Shown: in pieces, positions 1 to 7,359 of the stretch | Layout of the letters: every line of letters begins with the position of its first letter | How positions within the stretch are numbered: the first letter of the stretch is position 1 | Program-made: the position numbers and the translations under genes | The notes under the pieces: generated by a model | Database searches by the model: none | What the model was told of the DNA's origin: nothing | What the model saw: the letters and a program-made list of their open reading frames with translations, nothing else | Assembly: GCA_016756835.1 (NCBI GenBank) | Contig: JAESPE010000035.1 | Location: 1 to 35,682, forward strand | Source: a gamma proteobacterium endosymbiont of Lamellibrachia anaximandri | GTDB lineage: Bacteria; Pseudomonadota; Gammaproteobacteria; Chromatiales; Chromatiaceae | DNA: 35,682 nt | Reading direction: 5' to 3'

Positions 1-370
1 TAGTGCCAGTGACCGGGACGGCCGGGGCACAAACAGGCTGTCGAAGGCCGAGTCGATTTTGGGGACTGGGATGTCCCAAAATCTTTCACGAGGTCGAAGA
101 CTCACTTGATGCAGAGATGTCGGGGCATTGAGAAATCGCAACAATCAGAAAATGTTTATTAATGCTTGTTTTATAAGATAATTTCTGCGAGAAAATTGAT
201 CTTTTTCAACAATGGTACTGTGTTGAAAAGCGCTTTGGAGTTGCTGCTGAAATATCGAATTGTAAACAAATGTAACCAGGATTGACGGGGCAGTTTGTTT
301 CTCATCCAATATATGGATAGAAAAACTGCGTATTGCGCTGTGGGTTACTTGGATAAAATAGGGAATAAAG
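1..370. other. Gene-poor left edge and leader of the lysine-rich protein gene
   Basis: I see no convincing gene here. Short open frames reach the first 130 bases from beyond the window edge, so the end of an unseen gene cannot be excluded. A bulged inverted repeat (TTTTGGGGAC against GTCCCAAAA) lies at about 57-81. From about 150 the DNA becomes AT-rich, as expected of a promoter region. A TTGACG hexamer at 282-287 with CAATAT at 307-312 could be a weak sigma-70 promoter for the gene at 371, but the 19-base spacing is long. Confidence 0.4.
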
Positions 371-835
371 ATGATTGATGTAAAAGGGGATTTCAGAAAA
401 CTTCTGATACTTGGGCTTTTGTTGTGTTTGACCATGTTCCACCCGCTGGGCAATGCTGCCGTCGACTGTAAGGGAATGAGTCAATCGAGCTGTTCGGGCA
501 ACTCTTCCTGTACCTGGGTGAAAGGCTACAAAGCCAAAAGTGGAAAAAAAGTCAAAGGCTACTGCCGGGCGAAACCTGGTAAGGCAAAAAAGAGTAGTAA
601 GACAGATGCCAAGCACGAAAAAGCGGAATCATCAGTGAGCAAGAAAAGTGGGAAGAAAGAAAAGGCTGCAAAGAAAGAAAAGGATAAAAAGGCCGAAGCA
701 AAAGTAGATAAGAAAGAGAAGAAGGCTAAAAAGGCTAAAAATAAAAAGGACAAAAAAGCTAAAAAAGCCAAGAAGGATAAGAAGGACAAGAAAGGCAAAA
801 AGGATAAAAATCGTTCCAAAAGCAAGGAAAAGTAG
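371..835 (+). CDS. Secreted lysine-rich protein with a four-Cys N-terminal head
   Basis: A 154-aa protein of unknown function. Residues 1-30 form a signal peptide (a hydrophobic stretch at about 11-22 followed by a small-residue cleavage region near NAA), so export is likely. The mature protein has a compact head of about 40 residues with four cysteines (C33, C41, C47, C65) spaced as for two disulfides. The tail from about residue 67 to the end is almost entirely Lys, Ala, Asp and Glu in KKxKK-type repeats, low in complexity and extremely basic, resembling histone H1 tails. A polycation outside the cytoplasm could bind nucleic acid, LPS or other polyanions; that is inference. A GGGA Shine-Dalgarno lies 6 bases before the ATG. 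The gene stands alone and ends at a clear terminator. The antisense Leu/Phe-rich frames are shadows. Confidence 0.85.
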   Translation: MIDVKGDFRKLLILGLLLCLTMFHPLGNAAVDCKGMSQSSCSGNSSCTWVKGYKAKSGKKVKGYCRAKPGKAKKSSKTDAKHEKAESSVSKKSGKKEKAAKKEKDKKAEAKVDKKEKKAKKAKNKKDKKAKKAKKDKKDKKGKKDKNRSKSKEK

Positions 836-891
836 GTAGCGCAACTACCTCAGCCGGAACCGCATGGAGCGGTAATGGCTAACCCCCAAAA

Positions 892-922
892 GGGTTGATG
901 ATATTTCGTCAGCCCTTTTTTT
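892..922 (+). terminator. Rho-independent terminator, probably bidirectional
   Basis: A 7-bp stem (GGGTTGA with TCAGCCC, one G-U pair) and a 10-base loop are followed by seven T residues on the plus strand. It terminates the lysine-rich protein gene. On the minus strand the same hairpin is followed by TTTT, so it may also end the HD-GYP transcript that converges on it. Confidence 0.8.
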
Positions 923-942
923 GTGCCACTTCCGGGGGGCGA

Positions 943-2031
943 CTAATCGGCAAATTCCCTGGCGATTGAACGGAACTCATCGTCGATACGCTCGAAGGCA
1001 TCCACGACTTCCGGGTCAAAATGGCCTCCGCGTCCTTTGCGAATGATATCGCTGGCTTTTTCGTGAGAAAATGCGGGTTTATATACCCTTTTTGAGATCA
1101 GGGCATCATAGACGTCGGCGACTGCCATCAGGCGTCCGGAAAAGGGGATTTCCTGGCCGGAGAGACCGTTCGGATAACCGCTGCCATCCCACTTTTCATG
1201 GTGGCCGTAGGCGATTTCACGGGCAACCTGGAGGAAGGATGAGTCGGGATTTCCCTGCAGTTTCTCTGCCTCGATGATGGCATCTCTTCCATAAACGGTG
1301 TGGTTCTTCATCTCTTCGAACTCCTCCTCAGTCAGCTTCCCCGGTTTCAGAAGGATGCTGTCGCGGATGCCTACTTTGCCGATATCGTGCAGTGGAGCCG
1401 ATTTGTAGAGCTGCTCGATATAGTCATCCGTCAGGAGAGGGGCAAAGTTGGATTGTTTTCTCAACTCTTCGGCCAATGCCTTGACATAGTATTGAGTGCG
1501 TCGAATATGGTTGCCTGTCTCGTTGTCGCGGGTCTCCGCCAGGGTAGCCATGGCAAGGATGGTGGTGTCTTTGGCCATTGCGAGTTCTTTGGTTCGGGCC
1601 TTGACCCGCTCTTCCAGAATCTGGTTTTGGTTCGCCAGTGCCTCCCTGGCCAGTTTCAGTGTGAGGTGCGTCTTTACCCTTGCAAGGACGATCGCAGTGG
1701 ATATAGGTTTGGTAATGTAATCGACGGCGCCCAGCGCCAGTCCCCGTGTCTGATCACTCTCTTCACCCATTGCGGTGATAAAGATAACCGGTATGTCGCG
1801 GGTCGTCTCATCAGCCTTGAGCCGTTGACAGACTTCATAGCCGTCCATTCCGGGCATCATGATGTCCAGCAGAACCAGGTCGGGCATAGGCTGGCTTTTC
1901 ACTCGTTCCAGCGCTTCCAGTCCGTTTCTGGCTGCAGTCAGCCGATAATCCTTTTTCAGCAGGTGCATGAGCACCGTAATGTTTGCGGGTTCATCGTCGA
2001 CCAGCAGTAGAGTGGGTTTAGTGTCCGGCAT
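943..2031 (-). CDS. Response regulator with HD-GYP domain (c-di-GMP phosphodiesterase, RpfG-like)
   Basis: A 362-aa cytoplasmic two-component output protein. Residues 6-120 are a receiver domain with the acidic pair at D12-D13, phospho-acceptor D56 in LLDIMMPGMDG and the conserved K108 in TKP. A short coiled linker (about 125-155) leads to an HD-GYP domain at about 160-355. That domain has HDIGK at 215-219 and HHEKWDGSGYP at 277-287, the full set expected of an active enzyme that hydrolyses cyclic di-GMP, probably under phosphorylation control. No histidine kinase gene is adjacent, so the partner is encoded elsewhere. The upstream gap holds REP-like palindromes. Assignment is firm at the level of domain architecture; the process controlled is unknown. 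Confidence 0.93.
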   Translation of the reverse strand: MPDTKPTLLLVDDEPANITVLMHLLKKDYRLTAARNGLEALERVKSQPMPDLVLLDIMMPGMDGYEVCQRLKADETTRDIPVIFITAMGEESDQTRGLALGAVDYITKPISTAIVLARVKTHLTLKLAREALANQNQILEERVKARTKELAMAKDTTILAMATLAETRDNETGNHIRRTQYYVKALAEELRKQSNFAPLLTDDYIEQLYKSAPLHDIGKVGIRDSILLKPGKLTEEEFEEMKNHTVYGRDAIIEAEKLQGNPDSSFLQVAREIAYGHHEKWDGSGYPNGLSGQEIPFSGRLMAVADVYDALISKRVYKPAFSHEKASDIIRKGRGGHFDPEVVDAFERIDDEFRSIAREFAD

Positions 2032-2076
2032 TCATGTGTTCTCAAACAACGGGTGGTTTCTGAATTGTTGGTTATT

Positions 2077-2158
2077 GTAGGCCGGATCCGCTACGCTTGA
2101 TCCGGCCTACAAGAATCAGCAGGCAATGAGGGGATCAAGCGTCGCGGATCCGCTGATT
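2077..2158. repeat. REP-like palindromes in inverted pair (BIME-like)
   Basis: The first unit (2077-2110) has perfect 11-base arms, GTAGGCCGGAT and ATCCGGCCTAC. The second (2114-2158) has AATCAGC/GCTGATT outer arms around a core at 2133-2152 that is nearly the reverse complement of the core of the first unit. Two oppositely oriented REP-type units side by side are typical of bacterial interspersed mosaic elements. Related copies lie at 6207-6295 and 9451-9484. Confidence 0.75.
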
Positions 2159-2330
2159 GCATCTTCTCCGACCGAAGACTAGCAGATATTATAGAGACGG
2201 CGAGTCTGATTTTTTTGATAACCGTGGGATGTTATGAATTTCAGTGCTCTCCTTCAATCAACATGCGCCTTGCGCTTGTGCGCAAGGTCAGGCTAACGGA
2301 TCGTGATGCCACCATGAATAAGGCGGGATA

Positions 2331-2888
2331 ATGAGAAAATCAACAATCCGTTCGAAACTGCTGTTTCCCACTCTTCTGTTGTTGCCATTGGCGGGTTATG
2401 CAGCATCCGCTGAAGAGAGCTGTATCCGGGAGGTCTTCGGCGATTTCTGTCTGGGCGGAAGCATGAACAACCAGCTTACAAAGCGGGCTGTTCAGAGAGA
2501 GCCGCAGCAGTGGGGTGAGCGGTCCGGAGTGATCTATTCCGTGGATAGAGACAAGATCTATGTCATGGCGTTCAAGGGGACGATTTACAAGGTGCTGCGC
2601 ACTTATGAACCGGCCACCCAAGTCGCTTTCAAAGACTTTAAACGTCGTTTACAGGGAAAATACGGCAAATCAGTAGACCAGAGCCAATATCCCACCTACG
2701 TTCGCAGCACTGCGGGAAAGATTGGTGCAATACGCCGTGGTGAGGCAACTGCACTCCATATCTGGCAGTTGGAGGGGGAACCCTGGCGAATAGAATTAGG
2801 CTGGACGCGAAAGCTGGGGATATCTATCGCTTATCTCGTCAATAGACTGGACTTGCAGCAGCAGATGGAGGCGGACAAAGGGCTGTAA
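2331..2888 (+). CDS. Hypothetical exported protein
   Basis: A 185-aa protein I cannot assign to a family. Residues 1-27 look like a Sec signal peptide (Arg/Lys start, hydrophobic LLFPTLLLLPLAGYA, cleavage near ASA), giving a mature periplasmic domain of about 158 residues. Two cysteines near the mature N-terminus (in ESCIREVFGDFCLGG) could form a disulfide. The rest is soluble-looking alpha/beta sequence with no catalytic motif I recognise. A purine-rich AAGGCGGG site precedes the ATG. The gene stands alone between a REP cluster upstream and a repeat-bearing gap downstream, so context gives no functional clue. Confidence 0.8.
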   Translation: MRKSTIRSKLLFPTLLLLPLAGYAASAEESCIREVFGDFCLGGSMNNQLTKRAVQREPQQWGERSGVIYSVDRDKIYVMAFKGTIYKVLRTYEPATQVAFKDFKRRLQGKYGKSVDQSQYPTYVRSTAGKIGAIRRGEATALHIWQLEGEPWRIELGWTRKLGISIAYLVNRLDLQQQMEADKGL

Positions 2889-2972
2889 AGTAACCCGGAC
2901 TATGCTGAATAAATACTAAAATTTACCTGATTGCTCCTAAAATTTAGCCATGATCGGGCAGTGTTTTTCAAT

Positions 2973-3106
2973 CCGCAAATAACGCAAACAACGCGTTTCT
3001 TACTTATGGGTGGTTTCGGATAATAATTGAACCGGCCGATGCAGATGAATATCAATCAGGTTTTAATACAAAATCAATGCATTTGCGCTTTTTGCGTTGT
3101 TCGCGG
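2973..3106. repeat. Dispersed CCGCRAAtaACGCAAA-type imperfect inverted repeat
   Basis: The left arm (2973-2995) and right arm (3085-3106) are imperfect inverted copies built from alternating CCGC/AACGC/AAA blocks, about 90 bases apart. The same type of sequence recurs at 15247-15329 and 22254-22380, in each case between genes. It is distinct from the REP-like units. Function unknown. The rest of this 286-base gap shows no gene. Confidence 0.55.
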
Positions 3107-3174
3107 ACAAATCTCACTCCCTATAGTAGCTGAGTTATAGGGGTAATCAGAAAAAATTAAGCTTTCGCAGAACC

Positions 3175-4455
3175 TTATGGCTGCTTCCATTCACCGGTCA
3201 GCCGGTCGCCGGTATCCGTCAATCCCTTGATGCGGATGTCGATTATCTGATTTCCCAGCGGCGCATCAGCCGGCGCATCGATAGCCACCCGCAGGTAGTT
3301 GGGCGTGTATCCGCCCCAGCCGCTTTCCCCACTACCCTCCACCAGCACCGGCAGGGTGCGTCCGATATAGGTCTCCAGGGTTTGCCGTTTCATCACTTCT
3401 CCCAGCTGATGCAGGACATCGCTGCGGATGCGCTTGACATCCCGGTTGACCGGATCGGTGAGTTGGGCCGCCTTGGTGCCGCTGCGAGGTGAGTAGGCGA
3501 AGATGTGCAGGTGACCGAAGCCGATTCGCTGCACATAGTCCAGTGTTTGCTGCCACTCTTCGTTGGTTTCACCGGGAAAACCGACGATGATATCGGTGGT
3601 AATGTTCAGATCCTCTACCTTGTTGCGGGCCAGTTCCACCAGCAGGGCATACTCATCGGTTTTGCAGCGGCGGGCCATGCGGCGCAATACACTGTCGGAG
3701 CCACTCTGCAGTGGCAGATGCAGATGCGGCATCAAGCGGGGATCGGTGAACAGATCCCAGAAGCTTTCCGGCAGATCCCAGGGCTCGACCGAGCCGATAC
3801 GCAGGCGGGGAATATCGGTTTCCGCCAGTATTTGGCGTATCAGGCTGGATAGATCGGAGTCCCTGTCGCTGCCATAACCACCGATATGGACCCCTGTCAG
3901 AACTACCTCCTGAATGCCGTCATCATGCAGTTGATTGATCTCATCAATGATCTCCAATTGCGGACGGCTGCGCTCTTCTCCTCTGGCCTGAGTTACGATG
4001 CAGAAGGTGCAGCGATATCGGCAGCCATCCTGTACCTTGATGAAGGCTCGCTGTCGGCCTCTGGCAAGCAGCCCGGCCGCCGCCGGTTCGGTGGCGATAT
4101 CCGGCATCACGTTCAGGTCCAGTTCCCGGTCGACAATCTCGACCAGTCGTTCCTTGTCCTGGTTGCCGATAACCAGATCAACACCCTCCACCTGGGCCGT
4201 GGCGGTGGGGTCCAGAGAGGCATAACAGCCGCTGACTACCAGCCTGGCGTTTGGATTGGCTCTATTGGCGCGGTTGAGTAGCTTGCGTGATTTCCGTACG
4301 GCTTCTTCAGTGACTGCACAGGTGTTTACTACCAAGAGCTCCGCCTCTTCCGGATTGTCGGTCAACTGATGCCCCAAACCGACGAAGTCGCGTCTCCAGG
4401 TTTCCAGTTCCGCTTCGTTGAGGCGGCAGCCGAGGGTTTTCAGGTGGATTCTCAT
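3175..4455 (-). CDS. mtaB: tRNA (N6-threonylcarbamoyladenosine(37)-C2)-methylthiotransferase MtaB
   Basis: A radical-SAM methylthiotransferase of 426 aa that adds a methylthio group to t6A37 of ANN-decoding tRNAs. The N-terminal UPF0004 domain carries the three ligands of the auxiliary 4Fe-4S cluster (C10 in TLGCRLNEAE, C46 in VVNTCAVT, C77 in VVSGCYASL). The radical-SAM domain has C145, C149 and C152 in GCRYRCTFC, and a C-terminal TRAM-like segment follows. TLGCRLNEAE is typical of the MtaB branch rather than MiaB or RimO. I chose the ATG at 4453-4455 because homology begins at MRIHLKTLGC; an in-frame start further upstream would add 40 unrelated residues. No strong Shine-Dalgarno is visible. 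It is divergent from rmuC, with about 160 bases between them. Confidence 0.93.
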   Translation of the reverse strand: MRIHLKTLGCRLNEAELETWRRDFVGLGHQLTDNPEEAELLVVNTCAVTEEAVRKSRKLLNRANRANPNARLVVSGCYASLDPTATAQVEGVDLVIGNQDKERLVEIVDRELDLNVMPDIATEPAAAGLLARGRQRAFIKVQDGCRYRCTFCIVTQARGEERSRPQLEIIDEINQLHDDGIQEVVLTGVHIGGYGSDRDSDLSSLIRQILAETDIPRLRIGSVEPWDLPESFWDLFTDPRLMPHLHLPLQSGSDSVLRRMARRCKTDEYALLVELARNKVEDLNITTDIIVGFPGETNEEWQQTLDYVQRIGFGHLHIFAYSPRSGTKAAQLTDPVNRDVKRIRSDVLHQLGEVMKRQTLETYIGRTLPVLVEGSGESGWGGYTPNYLRVAIDAPADAPLGNQIIDIRIKGLTDTGDRLTGEWKQP

Positions 4456-4617
4456 AGGACAGTAGGATGTTGAAAAGGGGTAGGAAAGGTATATCGAGTG
4501 GTCGCTGGTTGCAAATCCATGTGCCGACATCTCCTGCCATGAGAGGTGCCTTTGCCGCTGTTTTTCGATCAACACAGGCTCACCCTATGAGCTCCCTGAT
4601 CCGGTATAGTCTGGGTC

Positions 4618-6210
4618 ATGGAGACACTGTTACAACTTCCCCCATGGCAGCAGGCCGCCCTGGCTATAACGTTGCTGTTGATGCTCATGCTGGTCATGGT
4701 GCTGCGTTGGCTGTGGAAAATCCTGGAACACCAACTGGCCCTGGCGCAGACGCAGGAAGGTCGCCATCGGCAGAGCGATGAACGCCTGCGTGAACTGGAG
4801 CGGGTGTTGCTGCGTGAACTCTCCCAGGCCAGTCAGGATTCGGCAGAGAGAATTGCCAAGAGTGCCCTGGCCCAACAACGTTCCCTGCATGTGCTGCAAC
4901 AACATTTGTTGGAGCGTTCCGACAAGCTCTACTTGGGACTTGAACGCCGTTTTGGTGAGATGCAACAGACTCTGACCGGGGATACTGGCCGCCTGCGTGT
5001 GGAACTGCTGGAGCGGTTTGAACAGTTGCAGACCACTGTTGCCGGCAGTCTGCATGAGGGGCGTTTGGCCCAGCATGAGAAACTGGCGGAACTGAAAGAG
5101 GCGCTTTCTCAGTCGCAGGTCAGCCATCGCCAGGCATTCGATAAGCGTCAGCTGGATACAATGAAGACGCAGCAGGAGGCGCTGCACACCGGCATGACGG
5201 AGGTGCGCAAGCAGGTGGGTGAGGCGTTGATCCAGCATGCGGACGATCTGGGAAAGCGCGTTCAGGGGCTGACGGAGACTACGGATCAGCGCTTGAAAGA
5301 GATCAGTGGCCAGGTTGAAAAACGGCTCAACGAAGGTTTTGAGAAGACGACGGAGACCTTCTCCAAGGTGCTCATCCACCTGACACGCATAGACGAGGCG
5401 CAGAAAAAGATCACCGAGCTTTCGAGCAATGTGGTCAGTTTGCAGGAGGTCCTTTCAGATAAACGTTCCCGCGGTGCCTTCGGTGAGGTTCAGCTCAATG
5501 CCTTGGTGCGCAATGTGATGCCGGAGTCCGGATTTTCACTGCAACACACCCTGGGTAACGGCAAGCGGGCAGATTGTATGCTGTTTCTGCCTGATCCCAC
5601 GGGCAATGTGGTGATTGATGCCAAGTTCCCGTTAGAGGCATACCAACGCATGCAGGACGCTGCGCTGTCAGAAGCCGACCGCAATCAGGCAAAACGTCAG
5701 TTTCGTCAGGATATTCGCAAACATATCGATGACATCGCCGGCAAATACATCATTGCAGGGGAGACCTCAGACGGTGCAGTGATGTTCATCCCGGCCGAGG
5801 CTGTGTTTGCCGAGATCCATGCCCACTTCCCCGACTTGGTGGAGGACGCCTATCGTAAACGCGTCTGGTTGGTTTCGCCTACCACCATGATGGCGATACT
5901 GACCACTGCAAGGGCGGTGTTGAAGGACGCCGCCACCCGTGAGCAGGTGCACGTTATCCAGCAGCATCTACAGGCGCTTTCCAAGGATTTTGGCCGTTTT
6001 CAGGAGCGTATGGACAAGCTTGCCGTGCATATTGATTTGGCCAATCGTGATGTTAATGATGTGAATGTCTCGGCAAAAAAGATCAGTCGTCGCTTCCAAA
6101 AAATCGAAAAGGTGGAGTTGGAAGAGGAGCAGGGACCGGATCTGCCTGTTTTCAAAGAGTCACGATCCGGCAACGACAGCGGATCTGAAACCGGAAGCCA
6201 ATTACCGTAG
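4618..6210 (+). CDS. rmuC: DNA recombination protein RmuC
   Basis: A 530-aa membrane-anchored RmuC-family protein, a family that limits inversions at short inverted repeats and has a nuclease-like fold. Residues 12-33 form one transmembrane helix (ITLLLMLMLVMVLRWLW). A long coiled coil of about 230 residues follows, then the conserved RmuC domain at about 270-470 with VVIDAKFPLEAYQRM near residue 332, the part related to PD-(D/E)XK nucleases. The acidic C-terminus is poorly conserved. A TATAGT hexamer at 4605-4610 ends only 7 bases before the ATG, so transcription could begin at or beside the start codon (leaderless), though no good -35 is seen. The stop codon lies inside a REP-like element. 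Confidence 0.93.
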   Translation: METLLQLPPWQQAALAITLLLMLMLVMVLRWLWKILEHQLALAQTQEGRHRQSDERLRELERVLLRELSQASQDSAERIAKSALAQQRSLHVLQQHLLERSDKLYLGLERRFGEMQQTLTGDTGRLRVELLERFEQLQTTVAGSLHEGRLAQHEKLAELKEALSQSQVSHRQAFDKRQLDTMKTQQEALHTGMTEVRKQVGEALIQHADDLGKRVQGLTETTDQRLKEISGQVEKRLNEGFEKTTETFSKVLIHLTRIDEAQKKITELSSNVVSLQEVLSDKRSRGAFGEVQLNALVRNVMPESGFSLQHTLGNGKRADCMLFLPDPTGNVVIDAKFPLEAYQRMQDAALSEADRNQAKRQFRQDIRKHIDDIAGKYIIAGETSDGAVMFIPAEAVFAEIHAHFPDLVEDAYRKRVWLVSPTTMMAILTTARAVLKDAATREQVHVIQQHLQALSKDFGRFQERMDKLAVHIDLANRDVNDVNVSAKKISRRFQKIEKVELEEEQGPDLPVFKESRSGNDSGSETGSQLP

Positions 6211-6295
6211 CCCGGATGGAGCTTGTGTAATCCGGGAACAGACTATGAATCAGCCACTTATCTTCCTGGATTCCGCTGCGCTTCATCCAGGCTAC
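6207..6295. repeat. REP-like long palindrome overlapping the rmuC stop codon
   Basis: It opens with GTAGCCCGGATGGAGC and closes with CTTCATCCAGGCTAC, with internal AATCCGGG and GGATTCCGCTGCG pairing. The GTAG of the left end includes the TAG stop of rmuC. The element belongs to the same family as those at 2077 and 9451 and may protect the rmuC transcript end. Confidence 0.7.
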
Positions 6296-6332
6296 AATCA
6301 TTTACTTGTTTCTGAATAGACACTAATTCGGA

Positions 6333-6713
6333 TTAACCCGGCGTGATCGGTGTTTTCTCCTCCGCTTCGTTCAGGCAGACAAAAGTGACGCTGGTGGAGA
6401 AGACGGACGCCTCCGCTCCTGTCTCCAGATTGTCCGCGAAGACATCCACCTGATATTGGACGGAGGTGTTGCCGCTCTCCGTTCTTCTGACATCGAAGCG
6501 GAGGATAGTGCCCAATTTGATACTCTTTTTGAAAGCCGGATTCTCCATGCCGATGGTGACGAATTTACAACCCGGATGCTCCAGACTGGCGGCAATCCAG
6601 GCGTACTCGTCCACCCACTTGAGCAGGTTGCCGCCAAACAGGTAGCCGTAGTGGTTGAGGTGTTCAGGGAGAACGAGTTTATGGTTTTCTATGAAGGCCG
6701 GCGTTTCCGAAAT
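6333..6713 (-). CDS. Acyl-CoA thioesterase (hotdog fold, YciA/BACH type) with a non-standard start codon
   Basis: A hotdog-fold acyl-CoA hydrolase of about 126 aa, expected to release free fatty acid and CoA in the cytoplasm. The N-terminal signature reads HLNHYGYLFGGNLLKWVDEYA, close to the HANHxGTLFGG...WMDE pattern of the family; later come GMENPAFKKSIKLG and VFSTSVTFVCLNE. The oddity is the start. Homology runs upstream of the only in-frame GTG (6612-6614, which would cut off the signature) to a TAA at 6720-6722, with no ATG, GTG or TTG between. The best candidate is ATT at 6711-6713, 6 bases after the stop of the preceding gene, with GGTAACGGAAA before it; translation by coupling is plausible. 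A CTG start at 6639-6641 would lose half of the motif. A lost start codon (pseudogene) is the alternative. Confidence 0.75.
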   Translation of the reverse strand: MSETPAFIENHKLVLPEHLNHYGYLFGGNLLKWVDEYAWIAASLEHPGCKFVTIGMENPAFKKSIKLGTILRFDVRRTESGNTSVQYQVDVFADNLETGAEASVFSTSVTFVCLNEAEEKTPITPG

Positions 6714-6719
6714 TTTCCG

Positions 6720-7136
6720 TTACCGCTGCATGGTGGGGGGAATGATGCCTTGTGCCGGTGGAGTCGGGCTGTTCTGATGCATTAGAATACGCCAGCCATT
6801 CCCCCCGCGGCGGTAGATATTGGTGGCGTAAACCGGCTGAGTTTCCGGTGCACCGGGAATTTTGACAATCTCTTTGATCAGGTGGATGGCAACATCATCT
6901 GTTTCGATCCAACTTAAATGCTTGATCTCCATGTTGAGCACCATATCCCCACTCAACATGGGTTCCCAGACTTTGCGTATCGCCTCCAGCCCTCTCTGTG
7001 CAGGTGACATGGGCAGCAGACAGAGGACTTCATCAGATTCCTCCCAAACAGCCATCATGGCCTCCAGATTCATTTCATCGATGGCGTCATAGTAGGCGTC
7101 TTCAGCGTCCTGGGGGGTTTCAAAACTGTTGCTCAT
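6720..7136 (-). CDS. NTF2-like/SnoaL-type small protein (DUF4440-like)
   Basis: A 138-aa protein with the cone-shaped NTF2-like pattern: an N-terminal helix pair ([20 protein letters not shown], then WEESDEV), a central [14 protein letters not shown] turn, and strands ending in [14 protein letters not shown]. Members of this superfamily include enzymes and ligand-binding proteins, and no catalytic residue set is decisive here. I start at the ATG at 7134-7136 because it has a GAGG Shine-Dalgarno 6-7 bases upstream and because homology begins there. Its TAA stop is in the same frame as, and 6 bases from, the presumed start of the thioesterase, so the two are probably translationally coupled. 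It diverges from the chemoreceptor gene. Confidence 0.85.
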   Translation of the reverse strand: MSNSFETPQDAEDAYYDAIDEMNLEAMMAVWEESDEVLCLLPMSPAQRGLEAIRKVWEPMLSGDMVLNMEIKHLSWIETDDVAIHLIKEIVKIPGAPETQPVYATNIYRRGGNGWRILMHQNSPTPPAQGIIPPTMQR

Positions 7137-7288
7137 GCTGATCCTCGTTATCCGGATGGTTGTACGCTTTCGGGCCATCATTTCGACAGGCCGATACACG
7201 ACGGATGGTTACATTCGACGCCAAAGCTTTCAAGGGCTATCCGGCTCGGTATTTCCCGGTCATTCTTTCCAGGTAAAAAGTGGTCCAT

Positions 7289-7315
7289 TTAAGGATCCGG
7301 CTCGTCTGCCGAAAT
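7289..7315 (+). promoter_or_regulatory. Sigma-28 (FliA)-like promoter of the chemoreceptor gene
   Basis: TTAAGGAT at 7289-7296 and GCCGAAAT at 7308-7315 are separated by exactly 11 bases, matching the spacing of the flagellar sigma-28 consensus TAAAGTTT-N11-GCCGATAA with 5 of 8 and 6 of 8 identities. It lies 44 bases before the chemoreceptor ATG; chemoreceptor genes are often controlled by FliA. Confidence 0.5.
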
Positions 7316-7359
7316 ACCTGAGGAATACAGTTACTTATTATTATCAAGTGGAGAGGACA

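Noticed and set aside
559..844. Leu/Phe-rich minus-strand frames that look like membrane proteins
   Set aside because: They are the reverse complement of the Lys-codon tail of the gene at 371 and are artefacts of composition.
3505..4281. Plus-strand frames inside mtaB
   Set aside because: They are antisense to a well-conserved radical-SAM enzyme, with no ribosome sites or motifs.
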